Notes under the pieces: model-generated
Seen by the model: the letters and a program-made list of their open reading frames with translations, nothing else
What the model was told of the DNA's origin: nothing
The model's database searches: none
NCBI GenBank assembly: GCA_964627445.1
Contig: CAZVJF010000009.1
Location: forward strand, 62,001-126,000
Length of the DNA stretch: 64,000 bases
Source: Luteibaculum sp964627445
GTDB lineage: Bacteria > Bacteroidota > Bacteroidia > Flavobacteriales_D > Luteibaculaceae
Direction of reading: 5' to 3'
Position numbers and translations under genes: made by a program
Shown: positions 35,701 through 45,522 of the stretch, one piece after another
How positions within the stretch are numbered: the stretch's first letter is position 1
Layout: each line of letters opens with the position of its first letter

Positions 35701-37310
35701 TCAATACCACCACCTGCACGAACCGCGCTGTTATTACGAACTATAGTGTTGGTAAGATTGTAAGAACTTCCAGCATCGCTTAAAATTCCACCACCAGATC
35801 CAGCAGCTCCATCGGCCACGTTGTCGGTTATGGTTGCGCCAGTTACGGTTAACACACCAGAAAGGTTGTAGATTCCTCCACCCCCTTGGTCCGATCCATC
35901 ACCACTGGCTGTATTACCAGAAATAAAAGTACCATCAACGGTCATTACTCCGGCTCCGTTCCACAGTCCACCGCCTTCAGCAGAAGCAACATTTCCACGA
36001 ACAAAACCATCCGTGATATTCACATCGCCTGGGCCAGTTATGTGCAATCCTCCTCCGTTTCCGGGGTTACTGGCTGTAGTATTCGAATCAAGCGTTACGT
36101 CAATTAGATTTAGCGGGAACGTACTTCCCGAGTTATCTTCAATACCCCCACCTGCTCTAGATGCTGAGTTGTTGGTAATTATAGAGTTTACGATGGTCAT
36201 ATTGGCTGCATTCATTCCAGCCGTGTAGTTAAATACGCCCCCACCTGAACCTGAAAGGCCTTCAGCAACATTGCTTTCGATAAGGGTGTTGTTTTGTATA
36301 ATAAGAATACCTCCGTTGTTAAATATGGCGCCACCTCCATCGTCTGGGGCATCACCAGAAGCAACGTTTCCAGTAAAGGAGCTGGATGAAATCGTCATGC
36401 TTCCAGAACCATTCCAAACTCCACCACCTTCGCGAGCTGCAAGGTTGCCTTGGTAGGTATCTCCGGTTATAAACATGGTTCCATCACCTGAAATATGAAT
36501 AGCGCCACCATTACCAGGATTGCTTCCCGTTTGGTTGGCTATAAATGTGTTACCTGTAAAGCGTACTGTTGTGGCGCTGCCTGAGCGATCTTCTACTGCT
36601 CCCCCTGCGCGTACCGCAGTGTTGCTGGTGTAATCGCAGGTGTCTGAAACTAAACTAGCTCCGTTGGTTAGAAATATGGCGCCACCTGAACCCGAAGTTC
36701 CTGTTGCGGTATTACCATCAAAGGTTGTCTGACGGATTACTAACTGGCCTGCTTCGTTGTATATAGCACCACCACCTAGCGTAGCAGCATTCCCCGCTGC
36801 TGTATTCCCGGTAAACGATGAATTCTCTATCACGAAATCACCCAATCCAGAAAAATGGATAGCTCCACCCGAGCTATCGGCTTCTCCACCAGAAAACGCA
36901 CATTCATCCAAAAACAAGCGGGTCATGCTGGCGTAAATATGCGCACCCACAGAATCTGTTGAGGCATTTAAAAAACCAATACCGTTGATAATAACAGAGT
37001 CTGCTGTTGTAATTCTAAAGGTGCGGCCTGTGTTGCCCGCGCCTGATATAGTGGTTTGTCCACTACCGTTACCAAGAATCACTAGCGGCTTATCAATAAC
37101 AATTTCGCCTTGGCTCAGCACATTGGCGTCCGCAACTAATGGTAAAAAAGTAATGGTATCGCCAGGACCTGCATTGGCAACGGCTGTGCGCAAGTCGTTA
37201 CCGACACCATCGGTGGGCGAACTTACGGTTTGGTTTTGCGCTACCACCGATGTTATCCCGAAAAACAGAGACAAACAGGTGAATAGCAAAGCGTAGCTTT
37301 TTGTATTCAT
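32778..37310 (-). CDS. Giant beta-helix T9SS protein with seven ~148-residue super-repeats
   Basis: 1510 residues from the ATG at 37310, which opens a signal peptide (MNTKSYALLFTCLSLFFGITSVVAQ); an upstream in-frame ATG at 37379 is less likely. The body is a right-handed parallel beta-helix of the choice-of-anchor Q/polymorphic-outer-membrane-protein kind. Five rung types recur in order: GGGLWNG, GGGIYN, SGGGILND, AGGGIED, GNGGALHITG. Together they form a super-repeat of about 148 residues, present about seven times. The end carries DPVLGALTDNGGPTFTHAL (choice-of-anchor Q) and a T9SS type A domain (RVYPNPILSGNIQV). Very rich in G, N, T and S, poor in Lys. It is probably a surface adhesin or structural protein. 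Confidence 0.92.
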   Translation of the reverse strand: MNTKSYALLFTCLSLFFGITSVVAQNQTVSSPTDGVGNDLRTAVANAGPGDTITFLPLVADANVLSQGEIVIDKPLVILGNGSGQTTISGAGNTGRTFRITTADSVIINGIGFLNASTDSVGAHIYASMTRLFLDECAFSGGEADSSGGAIHFSGLGDFVIENSSFTGNTAAGNAATLGGGAIYNEAGQLVIRQTTFDGNTATGTSGSGGAIFLTNGASLVSDTCDYTSNTAVRAGGAVEDRSGSATTVRFTGNTFIANQTGSNPGNGGAIHISGDGTMFITGDTYQGNLAAREGGGVWNGSGSMTISSSSFTGNVASGDAPDDGGGAIFNNGGILIIQNNTLIESNVAEGLSGSGGGVFNYTAGMNAANMTIVNSIITNNSASRAGGGIEDNSGSTFPLNLIDVTLDSNTTASNPGNGGGLHITGPGDVNITDGFVRGNVASAEGGGLWNGAGVMTVDGTFISGNTASGDGSDQGGGGIYNLSGVLTVTGATITDNVADGAAGSGGGILSDAGSSYNLTNTIVRNNSAVRAGGGIEDNTKTAGAETNSLLMVNLDSNSVASSPGNGGGLHITGDADLTVNGGTVNGNFASAEGGGLWNGAGTMTVTGTSILGNTASGDAPDQGGGGIFNLRGELFVVEGTIIRNNVADGAAGSGGGILNDSAATLTINTATIANNTAVRAGGGIEDVSGDATVVTINNAVLNGNTAASSPGNGGALHVTGAGDVSINASSIVNNLAAAEGGGLWNGSGTMTVDGCSIENNVANGDNADQGGGGIYNLSGTLVVQNGTVISGNTALGTAGSGGGILNDVGGTLTVSSSTLNENECSRAGGAIEDNSGSATTITLNNVEMARNTTGDAPGNGGALHITGAGNATITGGTVRGNIAAAEGGGLWNGTGLMTVDGTTLDSNIANGMMASQGGGALFNLRGEMEVSNATIAYNLAPMGSGSGGGILNDSAATLTVSNCIIVGNEANRAGGGIEDRSGNTTLVTVSNTQLDSNATGAAPGNGGAIHISGNGDMFVTGGSVTANSAAAEGGGLWNGAGTMTVEDIVFTDNVALGDGADQGGGALFNVAGTMIVLNCEFDNNRATGTSGSGGAILTDVGTTLTVDSCLFTNNTSNRAGGAIESNAGAGTNMVITDSDFDSNITGDAPGNGGAIHLTGAGDSEIIGGSFTNNEAGREGGAIWNGSGEMVIAQASISGNNANGVAENDGGGGVFNNGGILVINRSTINNNAALSGDGSGGGIHNNGGIMDLNFSTVSANQTNRYGGGIYNNGDMSILASTITENVTTFEGGGLAQNEANSTITLSSTLVASNEESGGNGSADFVNPQGTYVSDGYNLIGVDEDGIFPLKNTDIVGTTNNPVDPVLGALTDNGGPTFTHALICGSPAIEAGDPAITDNDQRDSLVFGNTRDIGAFEIQTNCVSIQEAAAKSYVTRVYPNPILSGNIQVTIPTHADADYRIIELASGKVLEQGALNSGENAISFNRYNAGAYSIQVMVNGNTETHRVVKLK
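33754..36415 (-). repeat. Seven tandem ~440-bp coding repeats in the beta-helix gene
   Basis: The segment encoding the GGG-[LVI]-WNG rung (plus-strand CC[AG]TTCC, often followed by A) recurs at 33754, 34192, 34630, 35071, 35512, 35956 and 36409. Spacings are 438, 438, 441, 441, 444 and 453 bases, all multiples of three. Copies differ by scattered changes, so the array is old but could still recombine. Confidence 0.85.
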
Positions 37311-37526
37311 AGCGTTTGGGTTTTGATTCGTTTTTGTGTTCTTATAAACGTAATTCGACAACGATTTGATTTTAGCCAATCAATAACCAATCCCGCAGGA
37401 TTAGGTGCATTGATTAAATAACAAAGCATCCCTATTGCATTGCAAATTGGACTAAAACCACGCTGCGTGGCTATGATAATAATACAAACGGAAGAGCCTC
37501 TTTATTTAATAAGATTTAACGCCAGG

Positions 37527-39434
37527 TTACGCTTGCAGCACCTCAGCTCCCGACTTTATCTCATCCACAACGTCAGGATCCAACAGCGTAGAAGTATCCC
37601 CTAAATTGTCTGCAGAACCCTCTGCTATTTTCCTCAGAATTCTTCGCATAATTTTACCGGAACGGGTCTTCGGCAAAGCCGATACAAATTGAATTTTTTC
37701 TGGACGTGCTATCTTCCCTATCCGCTCTACCACGGTCTCTACAATGGCACCACGCGCCACCTTCTCATCTTCCGGCATATTATCGCAAACAATGTATGCA
37801 TATATTCCTTGCCCTTTTACATCGTGCGGATAACCTACTACAGCAGATTCTACCACGAGTTCGTTGTGGTTGATAGCTTCTTCGATTTCTGCAGTTCCAA
37901 AGCGGTGCCCGCTTACGTTGATCACATCATCTACACGACCAATGATGCGGTACATGCCTTGGGCATCGCGTTTGGCGCCATCGCCTGTAAAGTAATATCC
38001 TGCGTAATGCGAGAAGTAGGAGTTTTTGCAGCGCTCGTGATCACCATAGGTGGTGCGCAGAATAGATGGCCAAGGATGTTTTATACATAAGTATCCTTCC
38101 ACCTCGTTCTCCGTAATCTCTTTGCCCTCTTGATCTAATAATACGGGCTGGATTCCAGGCAAGGGATATCCGGCATGTGCGGGTTTCATAGGACTATGGT
38201 GTCCAAGGCCCGAAATCATAATACCACCCGTTTCGGTTTGCCACCAGGTATCTACAATGGGGCAACGATCTTTACCCACATGGGTTCGATACCAGTTCCA
38301 CGCTTCTTCATTAATGGGCTCTCCTACCGTACCCAAAACCTTCAATGAATCCAGACTATAGCTAAGCACATGGTCCTCGCCATGCGCCATTAAGGCTCGT
38401 ATTGCCGTAGGTGCTGTGTAAAAAATATTCACCCCATGCTTGTCGCATATTTGCCAAAACCTCCCTGCATCGGGGTAAGTTGGAACGCCTTCGAACATCA
38501 TCGTTGTGGCTCCTGAAAGTAACGGACCGTACACAATGTAGGTATGTCCTGTTATCCAACCTACATCGGCTGTACACCAATAAATGTCACTCTCTTCGTA
38601 TTGAAATACGTTTTGAAAGGAGTACGCTGCGTAGACCATATATCCACCGCAGGTATGCACTACCCCTTTGGGTTTACCCGTAGATCCAGAGGTGTACAAT
38701 ATGAAGAGCATATCCTCCGAGTCCATGGGTTCTGCTGGGCAGTGTGTGCTCTGTCCTTCGACCACATCGTGCCACCAGAGGTCTCTTTTTTCAACCATTT
38801 CTGGCGACCAATCCAGACAATTATATACAATTACCCGTTCCACAGAATCGCAGTGCTGCAGGGCTTCATTGACTACTCTTTTCAAGGGTACTTGCTTGGT
38901 ACCTCGGTTGAGGCCATCGGCTGTAATTACCATTTTGGCCTGGGCATCGTTGATACGATCGGCAATGGCCGAGGCACTAAACCCAGCAAAGACTACAGAG
39001 TGCACCGCTCCTATGCGTGCACAAGCCAATACAGCAATGGTTAGTTCTGGTATCATGGGCATGTAAACCACCACGCGATCTCCTTTGCGTATACCTTGTG
39101 CTTTTAGTGCATTTGCAAAAGCACATACTTTATCATAAAGTTCTTTATAGGTGAGGCGCACAAAGCGCTCTCTGGGGTCGTTAGGTTCCCAAATGAGTGC
39201 GAGCTTGTTGCCCCGTTTTTCAAGGTGCCTGTCCAGGCAGTTCTCCGTAATATTTAGTTTACCATTGAGAAACCATTTCACATCAGGACTATCAAACTCC
39301 CAATCACACACATGGGAATACGGTTTTTTCCAGTAAAACTGCTGTGCTATTTCGTCCCAGAATCCTTCTGGATCGGCAACACTTTGCTTATACGCTTCTT
39401 GGTATTCTTTAAAACTGGAGATTTTCATGGACAT
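37527..39434 (-). CDS. acs: Acetyl-CoA synthetase
   Basis: 635 residues, the usual length. It makes acetyl-CoA from acetate, ATP and CoA through acetyl-AMP. The adenylate-forming signature is ILYTSGSTGKPKGVVHTCGG (~245-265), with DVGWITGHTYIVYGPL, VDTWWQTETGGIMISG and YFTGDGAKRD in order. The C terminus has LPKTRSGKIMRRILRKIA; its Lys is the site that acetylation switches off in other bacteria. A second ATG two codons in is possible. No acetate-related neighbour is seen. Confidence 0.97.
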   Translation of the reverse strand: MSMKISSFKEYQEAYKQSVADPEGFWDEIAQQFYWKKPYSHVCDWEFDSPDVKWFLNGKLNITENCLDRHLEKRGNKLALIWEPNDPRERFVRLTYKELYDKVCAFANALKAQGIRKGDRVVVYMPMIPELTIAVLACARIGAVHSVVFAGFSASAIADRINDAQAKMVITADGLNRGTKQVPLKRVVNEALQHCDSVERVIVYNCLDWSPEMVEKRDLWWHDVVEGQSTHCPAEPMDSEDMLFILYTSGSTGKPKGVVHTCGGYMVYAAYSFQNVFQYEESDIYWCTADVGWITGHTYIVYGPLLSGATTMMFEGVPTYPDAGRFWQICDKHGVNIFYTAPTAIRALMAHGEDHVLSYSLDSLKVLGTVGEPINEEAWNWYRTHVGKDRCPIVDTWWQTETGGIMISGLGHHSPMKPAHAGYPLPGIQPVLLDQEGKEITENEVEGYLCIKHPWPSILRTTYGDHERCKNSYFSHYAGYYFTGDGAKRDAQGMYRIIGRVDDVINVSGHRFGTAEIEEAINHNELVVESAVVGYPHDVKGQGIYAYIVCDNMPEDEKVARGAIVETVVERIGKIARPEKIQFVSALPKTRSGKIMRRILRKIAEGSADNLGDTSTLLDPDVVDEIKSGAEVLQA

Positions 39435-39718
39435 AGCTACAATGAGTTTTGGTCTGCGTTGAAAATAAAAATCCTAGACGGAAACTCCATCAAATGATAA
39501 ACTAAATCATATATGTATCAGGAAACGGTTTTTTAAATCATTCCTGCCTTACTTGACGAAGCTGGGAAAACGCAATGCACCGTCCCGATGAAAGAAGCCA
39601 TGTACATAAGTAGTGCCCACCATCGAGACCGCAACCTTGCGATACGCCATAAAAAAAAGCATGGTTGCCCATGCCTTTACTGCAATATAGATAAGATTAC
39701 CCTTGCTATACGGGAGCA

Positions 39719-42700
39719 CTAGCGCAATAAGATTACGCTTCCGTTCATCTCGCGTTGCATGCCCGTTTGGGTCTCGTAGGTGATACGCCATGGGTATGTG
39801 CCCGGCTGGCTATTTTCGCCTCTGAAGGTTCCATCCCATTCAAAATCCTCTTGATCGCTGGTATACACCACCTGACCCCAACGATTCGCAATGTGTATTT
39901 GAAAGCTTTCGGCAAGCTCTCCGAGAATCTCCAGTTTAAATACGTCATTAATACCATCTCCATCCGGAGAAAACGCTCTAGGAACGTACATGATGTCGCG
40001 CGATTCCACTTCAATTTCTCGGCTTACGGTGGCCTTACAACCAAAAGGAGTCGTCATTTCAGCAGAAACCGTGTACAAGGCAGGCTGAGGCTCAAACTCA
40101 AAATCAAAACCATAAACCTCATTCACATTCAATAGCGTATCACCCAGTGCATCTAGCATGTTCCACTCCACGCTGTCCAAAGTAAGATTGCTACTGATAT
40201 CGATTACCGCTGCATTGCTGAGAATGGTTAAGGGCTCGGGACTCACAATTATTTCACCCTCCGGTATGGGATACACCGCAACCTCCGGCAGTATTTGGGC
40301 ATTCACCGGACAACCATCCTCGCTAATCGCCTCAATTTCACCACCGTAGGTACCTGACCGCTCGAAGGTGCGCGTAATTTGGTATACCTCTTCATAGGTT
40401 TCTCCAGCAAACTTCCATTGCAGCTCACGATAATTCTCATCGCTCAGTGTAAATGTTACCGTTAATGGCACACAACCACTGCTGGGCGATGGTGTCGCAT
40501 CGAGCTGCGGTAGATCGTAGTAATGTACCACCGTGTAGTTGGTATCGTTTGGAGAGCAACCATCCGAAGCCACAACGTACAGTGTATCGTTTTCTTTAGT
40601 TAAGGCGTTGGGTGCATCTTTTACGCTGTTATAATTCCAGGTATCGGCAGAAGGTCCTACCTCTCCATCATTGCTAAACCAAGAGTACTGGTAGGGTGCA
40701 CGTCCACCGCGGGTAGAAAGCACCGATTTTTCTACTTGGGTTCCTGCGCAGATGCTGTCCCAAGAAGATGGAATAACAAAAATTGGCGGCAACATATCTA
40801 CCTGTACTTCAATAACATTCGAAGGGCAGCCCTCGCTATCAAAGGCTTGATATTCATAGGTTCCTTGAGCATCAACGCTAAGGCTGTCGTCTGCCAAAAC
40901 ATTTCCGTCTTCCTCAAAAGTGTAATCTGTGGTTGGATTACCTCCAGAAGCCACCAATCGTGCCCGGTACACTTGTTCCTGACAAATAGTAGAATCTATA
41001 ACCTCGCTTAATACCACTACTGTGGGTTCCGTAACCTCTTGCACGGCCGTTTGCGAACATTGCTCTTCATCGGTTATTTCCACATAATACATTCCCGCAG
41101 GCACGTTGGTCAATGAATCATCAAAAGAAAGGGTATCTGTTATGGGCAGCGATGTACCCCAGATGTAGGAAAAATCTCCAGTTCCACCAGAACCTGTTGC
41201 AATGGCCATACCATCGCTACCGTTGTTACACGTTACCGGTTCTTCGCGAGTCGTTACATCAGGGCCGCCCGTATTGGGAACGATAAATGTAAAGTCTTGT
41301 GCGCATCCGGACGCATCCGTAACCGTAAGCGTATACTCTCCTGGAACTACATTGTCTAAATCTTCTGCAGAGGAGCCATCAGACCAACTGTAGGTATAGG
41401 GTGACGTACCTCCTGAAACGCTGGAAACCGTTACCCCACCATTGGGTCTTCCACAAAAAGAGGTGTACGGTTGACCGGTCACTACAATGGCATCTGGTTC
41501 TGTTATGGTAATCGTTTCTTGGATTTCACAGCCGTTAGCATCGGTTATCGTTACCGTGTGTGTTCCAGCACAAACATCTTCAAAACCACTTGCAGTAGGT
41601 GTGGTAGCTGTTGCACTAATAGCAAACTGATACGGTGGTGTCCCCCCTTGCGGGTACACTTGTACCGTACCATCGCAGGCTGCATTACAAGATGCGCGGG
41701 TAACATCCGCAGGTTGCGAAAGGGTTAGCGCACTAGGCTCCGTAACTACGTGGGTAGCCGTGGTGTCGCAGCCTAAGGCATCGGTAATTTCTACGGTGTA
41801 TGTGCCCGCACCTAAATTTTGAGCACTCGCAGTGGTAACCGTTACGGTAGGATCCGTCCAATTGTAGCTGTATGGGGTTGCACCGCCATTTACTGTGGTA
41901 TTTACTGTAGCCGTTTCATCACCATTACAAGCTAAGGCAACCGTTTCGCCTTGAGGACGGAGCGTATCTACCACCGTGACGTTTTTAGTATCTGTAGTTC
42001 TGCAAGCTGAAGCTGGCGTATAGGTAACCGCGTAGCTACCTGTTCCTACCAAGCTAGGATCGAAAAAGCCTTGGGCATCTATGCCCGCACCCGACCAAGT
42101 TCCTCCAATTGGCGTTGCCGCTAAGGTGGCTCCTGCTCCTGTGGGACAAAAATCCTGAGGAGCGGCAATATTTCCTCGCTCGGCTTCAATTACAGTAACT
42201 TCTAAGCTGTCTAACTCTCCGCAATCACCGGGAACAAAGTGGTAAATTTTGTGCGTACCGGGTCCTGCCAAGCCTGGATCGAAACGGGCAAAGGCGCTAT
42301 CGGCAATTCCTGGTCCCCAATACAATCCACCCGAGGTTACCGACTCTACATCGTATACGTCATCCAATTCACAGAGTGGTCCAAAGGGTAACATATCTGC
42401 CTGGAAAGCAGAATTTACTTGTACGTAAAAAGTATCCGCATCCGTACAGTTTCCTGCTTCTATGCGGTATATAATTCGGTGATTTCCCGATCCTGCATTC
42501 GAAGGAGTAAAAAGACCTGTGAGTGTAATGCCCGGCCCGGTCCAAATTCCATCGGGCATAGCGGCTTCTGCTTGTAAGGGATCGGCCCCGGTACAGAAAG
42601 GACCAAATGGGGTTATGGTGGCATCTTTTTGGTTGCTAACATCATTCATTACAAAGACCGTATCTTGTGCCACACATCCATTGGCATCGGTAACCGTTAC

Positions 42701-44638
42701 TTCATAGTCGCCCTCTGCAAGCTGGTCTATTTCTTGCGTGCTTCTACCCGTAGGGTTCCACGCAAAGCGATACGGCTCCGTTCCTCCCGTTACGGTAGCT
42801 CCAGCTTCACCATCCATTCCAGAGCATTCCTCCGGTTTTATCTCTTCTGCCAATACTTCCAATGGCTCATCGGGCTCGGTAATAGCGGTATCAAATTCCC
42901 AGACACAGCCATTGGCATCGTACACTACCACGGCATAGTCTCCACCCGATAAACCAGTGTAGGGATTTCCACGAAAACCATCGTTCCATACAAAGCTGTC
43001 TACAGGAGCGCCTGCAGACTGGTCTATAAAGACACGTCCGTTTGCTGCACCAAAACACAGCACATCATCAGTGATAACATCGGCAATAAAGGTGGGGTGC
43101 GGTGAAAGGGTAAACGATTCGGAATAGTCGCAACCAAACTCATGAGTAGCTTGCACCGTGTAGGTTACAGCACTATCTAAGACGGTAAAAGTAGGCGCTG
43201 CCGCAGACGGATCGGAAACACCTGTTGTTGCAGGCGTCCAGGCATAGGTAACAATTCCATCCAAACTGGCATCGCGTATTACTGTTTCCTCTGCACAAAC
43301 TGCTGTATCCGTAAACATCGGAAACTCTTGAGTTGCAGGAAGTACGGTTACCTCTCGGGTAATGACACATTCATTATCGCTGATCTCCACCGTATAGGTT
43401 GTAGAATCGGTTGGATTGGCTTGTGGGTTGGGACAATCAGTACAACTTAATCCATTGGTTGGAAACCAATTGTAGTTGTAATTGGGATTGTCAGTAACGG
43501 TGAGTTCTACGCTTTGCCCGGGACAGATTTCCTGATCTTCTACAATATCGGCCTCTAACTCTTCTATGGTTACCGATTGGCACACTACTTCTTCTTGTGT
43601 ACACGGATCCAGAATACAAATTTCTACGGTTTCACCGGGATCAACAACCGCATCTGTAAGGGGTAAAATAACGGTGCTCACAGATTGTTCTCCTGCGGGT
43701 ATCGTGATTTGATCTTGAATAAATCGATAATCTACCCCATTGACTGCAGAACCTTTGATGGCAATATCAAAGGTAAAATCATTGTTTAGCGTAGTAGGCA
43801 ACTCAAAGGTAAAAGTAGCGCTGTCGCACTGCTCATAAATGAGACCAGCTCCCAACGTACCCGAAACATCGGGAGTAGGTAAATCGGCTCCAACCGACAC
43901 TAGGCTAGAACGTTCCAGGAAAACTCCCGAATCATAGCAACCATCACTACCATCCGCTATAGCCAACACAAAATGGTAAGTTTCACAAGGCACTGTATTT
44001 ACCGTGGCTCTTAGCGCTGTTGTGGTACCATCATACCCAGTTGCACCAGCGCGAGCTCCGCGGTAAAACTGGTTAAATCGATCTCCATTGATATTATTGA
44101 TAGTTACCTCAACATTGGTTCCTGGTACTACACCTATATTTTCAGTACCCGCAATACCTGGCCCTGAAATAAAGAATCCGAATGCATCATTAAACTGGGA
44201 ATCTACAAACTCGGGGTACTCATCCGAGCCAAAGGCATAGGTAAACTCCAACACATTGGTGGTTACCTCCACATCAAATTCTAAGATACAGGCATCTTGT
44301 GTCGTAGCATTGGCAATGGGGTTTAAGGGGGCGTACCCACCTCTACCATGGTCTGTTCCTGTGCACAACAGGGAAGATGCATTGGGATTGGCAGCATTGC
44401 CCGTAGCCAGTACGATTCCTTCATCCAGCTGAAAATTAAATGCTGCCATACCACCCGTGAAAGTACCCGCGGCCGTACCTGCGCAGTTTAGGGTAGCATT
44501 GGTAACTACCACACCTTGTCCTGCCAATAGCTGGGCCAGGGTATTGGCATTATTAGACACCGTTACGTTGGGCTGTGCAAAAACAGAATACGTGCCTACC
44601 CACAATACCGCGATGATAAAAAGTAAAGAATGCTTCAA
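39719..44638 (-). CDS. Choice-of-anchor L / SprB-repeat / PKD protein with T9SS type B sorting domain
   Basis: 1639 residues, signal peptide ~1-21 (ends SVFAQ). The choice-of-anchor L domain covers ~22-250, with AFNFQLDEGIVLATGNA, FEFTYAFGSDEYPEFV-type text and NDAFGFFISGPG. A Calx-beta-like segment follows, then many SprB-type repeats (~510-1290) with GGTxPYxYxW, AGxYxVxVTDxxGC patterns, and PKD-like domains (~1400-1540). The last ~90 residues are the gliding-motility/CHU_C type B sorting domain (VPRAFSPDGDGINDVFKL, ANRWGQVVYTSD, WDGTFRGENSQPGTYPW). It should be exported by T9SS and held at the surface, probably in adhesion. Confidence 0.93.
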   Translation of the reverse strand: MKHSLLFIIAVLWVGTYSVFAQPNVTVSNNANTLAQLLAGQGVVVTNATLNCAGTAAGTFTGGMAAFNFQLDEGIVLATGNAANPNASSLLCTGTDHGRGGYAPLNPIANATTQDACILEFDVEVTTNVLEFTYAFGSDEYPEFVDSQFNDAFGFFISGPGIAGTENIGVVPGTNVEVTINNINGDRFNQFYRGARAGATGYDGTTTALRATVNTVPCETYHFVLAIADGSDGCYDSGVFLERSSLVSVGADLPTPDVSGTLGAGLIYEQCDSATFTFELPTTLNNDFTFDIAIKGSAVNGVDYRFIQDQITIPAGEQSVSTVILPLTDAVVDPGETVEICILDPCTQEEVVCQSVTIEELEADIVEDQEICPGQSVELTVTDNPNYNYNWFPTNGLSCTDCPNPQANPTDSTTYTVEISDNECVITREVTVLPATQEFPMFTDTAVCAEETVIRDASLDGIVTYAWTPATTGVSDPSAAAPTFTVLDSAVTYTVQATHEFGCDYSESFTLSPHPTFIADVITDDVLCFGAANGRVFIDQSAGAPVDSFVWNDGFRGNPYTGLSGGDYAVVVYDANGCVWEFDTAITEPDEPLEVLAEEIKPEECSGMDGEAGATVTGGTEPYRFAWNPTGRSTQEIDQLAEGDYEVTVTDANGCVAQDTVFVMNDVSNQKDATITPFGPFCTGADPLQAEAAMPDGIWTGPGITLTGLFTPSNAGSGNHRIIYRIEAGNCTDADTFYVQVNSAFQADMLPFGPLCELDDVYDVESVTSGGLYWGPGIADSAFARFDPGLAGPGTHKIYHFVPGDCGELDSLEVTVIEAERGNIAAPQDFCPTGAGATLAATPIGGTWSGAGIDAQGFFDPSLVGTGSYAVTYTPASACRTTDTKNVTVVDTLRPQGETVALACNGDETATVNTTVNGGATPYSYNWTDPTVTVTTASAQNLGAGTYTVEITDALGCDTTATHVVTEPSALTLSQPADVTRASCNAACDGTVQVYPQGGTPPYQFAISATATTPTASGFEDVCAGTHTVTITDANGCEIQETITITEPDAIVVTGQPYTSFCGRPNGGVTVSSVSGGTSPYTYSWSDGSSAEDLDNVVPGEYTLTVTDASGCAQDFTFIVPNTGGPDVTTREEPVTCNNGSDGMAIATGSGGTGDFSYIWGTSLPITDTLSFDDSLTNVPAGMYYVEITDEEQCSQTAVQEVTEPTVVVLSEVIDSTICQEQVYRARLVASGGNPTTDYTFEEDGNVLADDSLSVDAQGTYEYQAFDSEGCPSNVIEVQVDMLPPIFVIPSSWDSICAGTQVEKSVLSTRGGRAPYQYSWFSNDGEVGPSADTWNYNSVKDAPNALTKENDTLYVVASDGCSPNDTNYTVVHYYDLPQLDATPSPSSGCVPLTVTFTLSDENYRELQWKFAGETYEEVYQITRTFERSGTYGGEIEAISEDGCPVNAQILPEVAVYPIPEGEIIVSPEPLTILSNAAVIDISSNLTLDSVEWNMLDALGDTLLNVNEVYGFDFEFEPQPALYTVSAEMTTPFGCKATVSREIEVESRDIMYVPRAFSPDGDGINDVFKLEILGELAESFQIHIANRWGQVVYTSDQEDFEWDGTFRGENSQPGTYPWRITYETQTGMQREMNGSVILLR

Positions 44639-44788
44639 AGTACAGGGCTTATTTTTAGACTAATCCTTGGATGATTAGACCAATATTATAAATATATCGA
44701 TAAAGTTACCGGTTTTTTAGATAGACGTCACATCTTCGACACGGTTGTTTCCAGCCAAAATTCTCAGAATTCTTGAGTACTTAGCGCT

Positions 44789-45484
44789 ATGAATAAAAGC
44801 TATCTCAGTTGGAGCTCGGGCAAGGATGCCGCCTACGCTTTGCATCTTTTGCATGCGCAAAATCAGCTACCGGATCTGATTTTAACCACCTTATCTAAAG
44901 CACAGCAACGGGTTAGCATGCATGGTTTACGAAAAGTGCTTCTGCAACAGCAACAGGAGCAGCTATCCATACCCAGTATGCTGTTAGAATTTGAGGCCAA
45001 TGCTTCTATAGAGGCATATGAAACCGCTATGGAAAGCCTACATACCAACCTAAAAAACCAAGGGTACCAGCAAGCAATTTTTGGAGACATTTTTTTGGAA
45101 GACTTGCGGAAGTACAGGGAACAACAGTTGCAAAAGATGGACTTTACGGCACAATTTCCACTGTGGGGAGAAGACACGCACCTACTAGCCCGGAAAATTA
45201 TTGATGCCGGAATTAAAGCGATAACAGTTTGCATTAACGCAGATATGCTTCCTCAAAACCTCTTGGGACACCCGTACAACCACGACTTTCTAGACCAACT
45301 ACCGTCTGGCGTAGACCCTTGCGGTGAAAATGGAGAGTTCCACACCTTTTGCTACGATGCCTCTTATTTTAAAAAACCTGTAGGCTTTGAAAAGGGCGCT
45401 GTGATTGACAAATCCTTTCCGCATCCTACCCAAAAAACTGCTCAAATAACATTCAGTTACCTGGATTTGCTGCTAGCAACATAA
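44789..45484 (+). CDS. Dph6-related ATP pyrophosphatase (adenine nucleotide alpha hydrolase)
   Basis: 231 residues. The PP-loop SWSSGKDAAYAL at residues 7-18 binds ATP. GDIFLEDLRKYREQQL (~99-114), FPLWGEDTHLLARK (~123-136) and GVDPCGENGEFHTFCYDA (~174-191) follow the diphthine-ammonia-ligase family. Bacteria lack diphthamide, so the real substrate must be different; related bacterial enzymes are often labelled only as ATP pyrophosphatase. It is followed closely by a GNAT-like gene. Confidence 0.88.
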   Translation: MNKSYLSWSSGKDAAYALHLLHAQNQLPDLILTTLSKAQQRVSMHGLRKVLLQQQQEQLSIPSMLLEFEANASIEAYETAMESLHTNLKNQGYQQAIFGDIFLEDLRKYREQQLQKMDFTAQFPLWGEDTHLLARKIIDAGIKAITVCINADMLPQNLLGHPYNHDFLDQLPSGVDPCGENGEFHTFCYDASYFKKPVGFEKGAVIDKSFPHPTQKTAQITFSYLDLLLAT

Positions 45485-45522
45485 GGAAGCGTACCTTGGT
45501 CGCTTTAATCCATCCCCAATTT

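Noticed and set aside
33532..36228. Long Pro/Ala/Ser-rich open frames on the + strand
   Set aside because: They are antisense shadows of the Gly/Asn/Thr-rich beta-helix repeats; codon pattern and repeats are explained by the - strand gene, and they have no starts or signals of their own.
37440..37460. Short inverted repeat CCACG-CTG-CGTGG upstream of the beta-helix gene and after acs
   Set aside because: Only a 5-bp stem with no T tract; too weak to call as terminator or operator.
38411..39066. Open frames on the + strand over acs
   Set aside because: They lie wholly inside the highly conserved acs gene and show no family similarity.
39549..39791. 80-codon open frame on the - strand downstream of the type B gene
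   Set aside because: It overlaps the 3' end of the large gene in another frame and has no family features.
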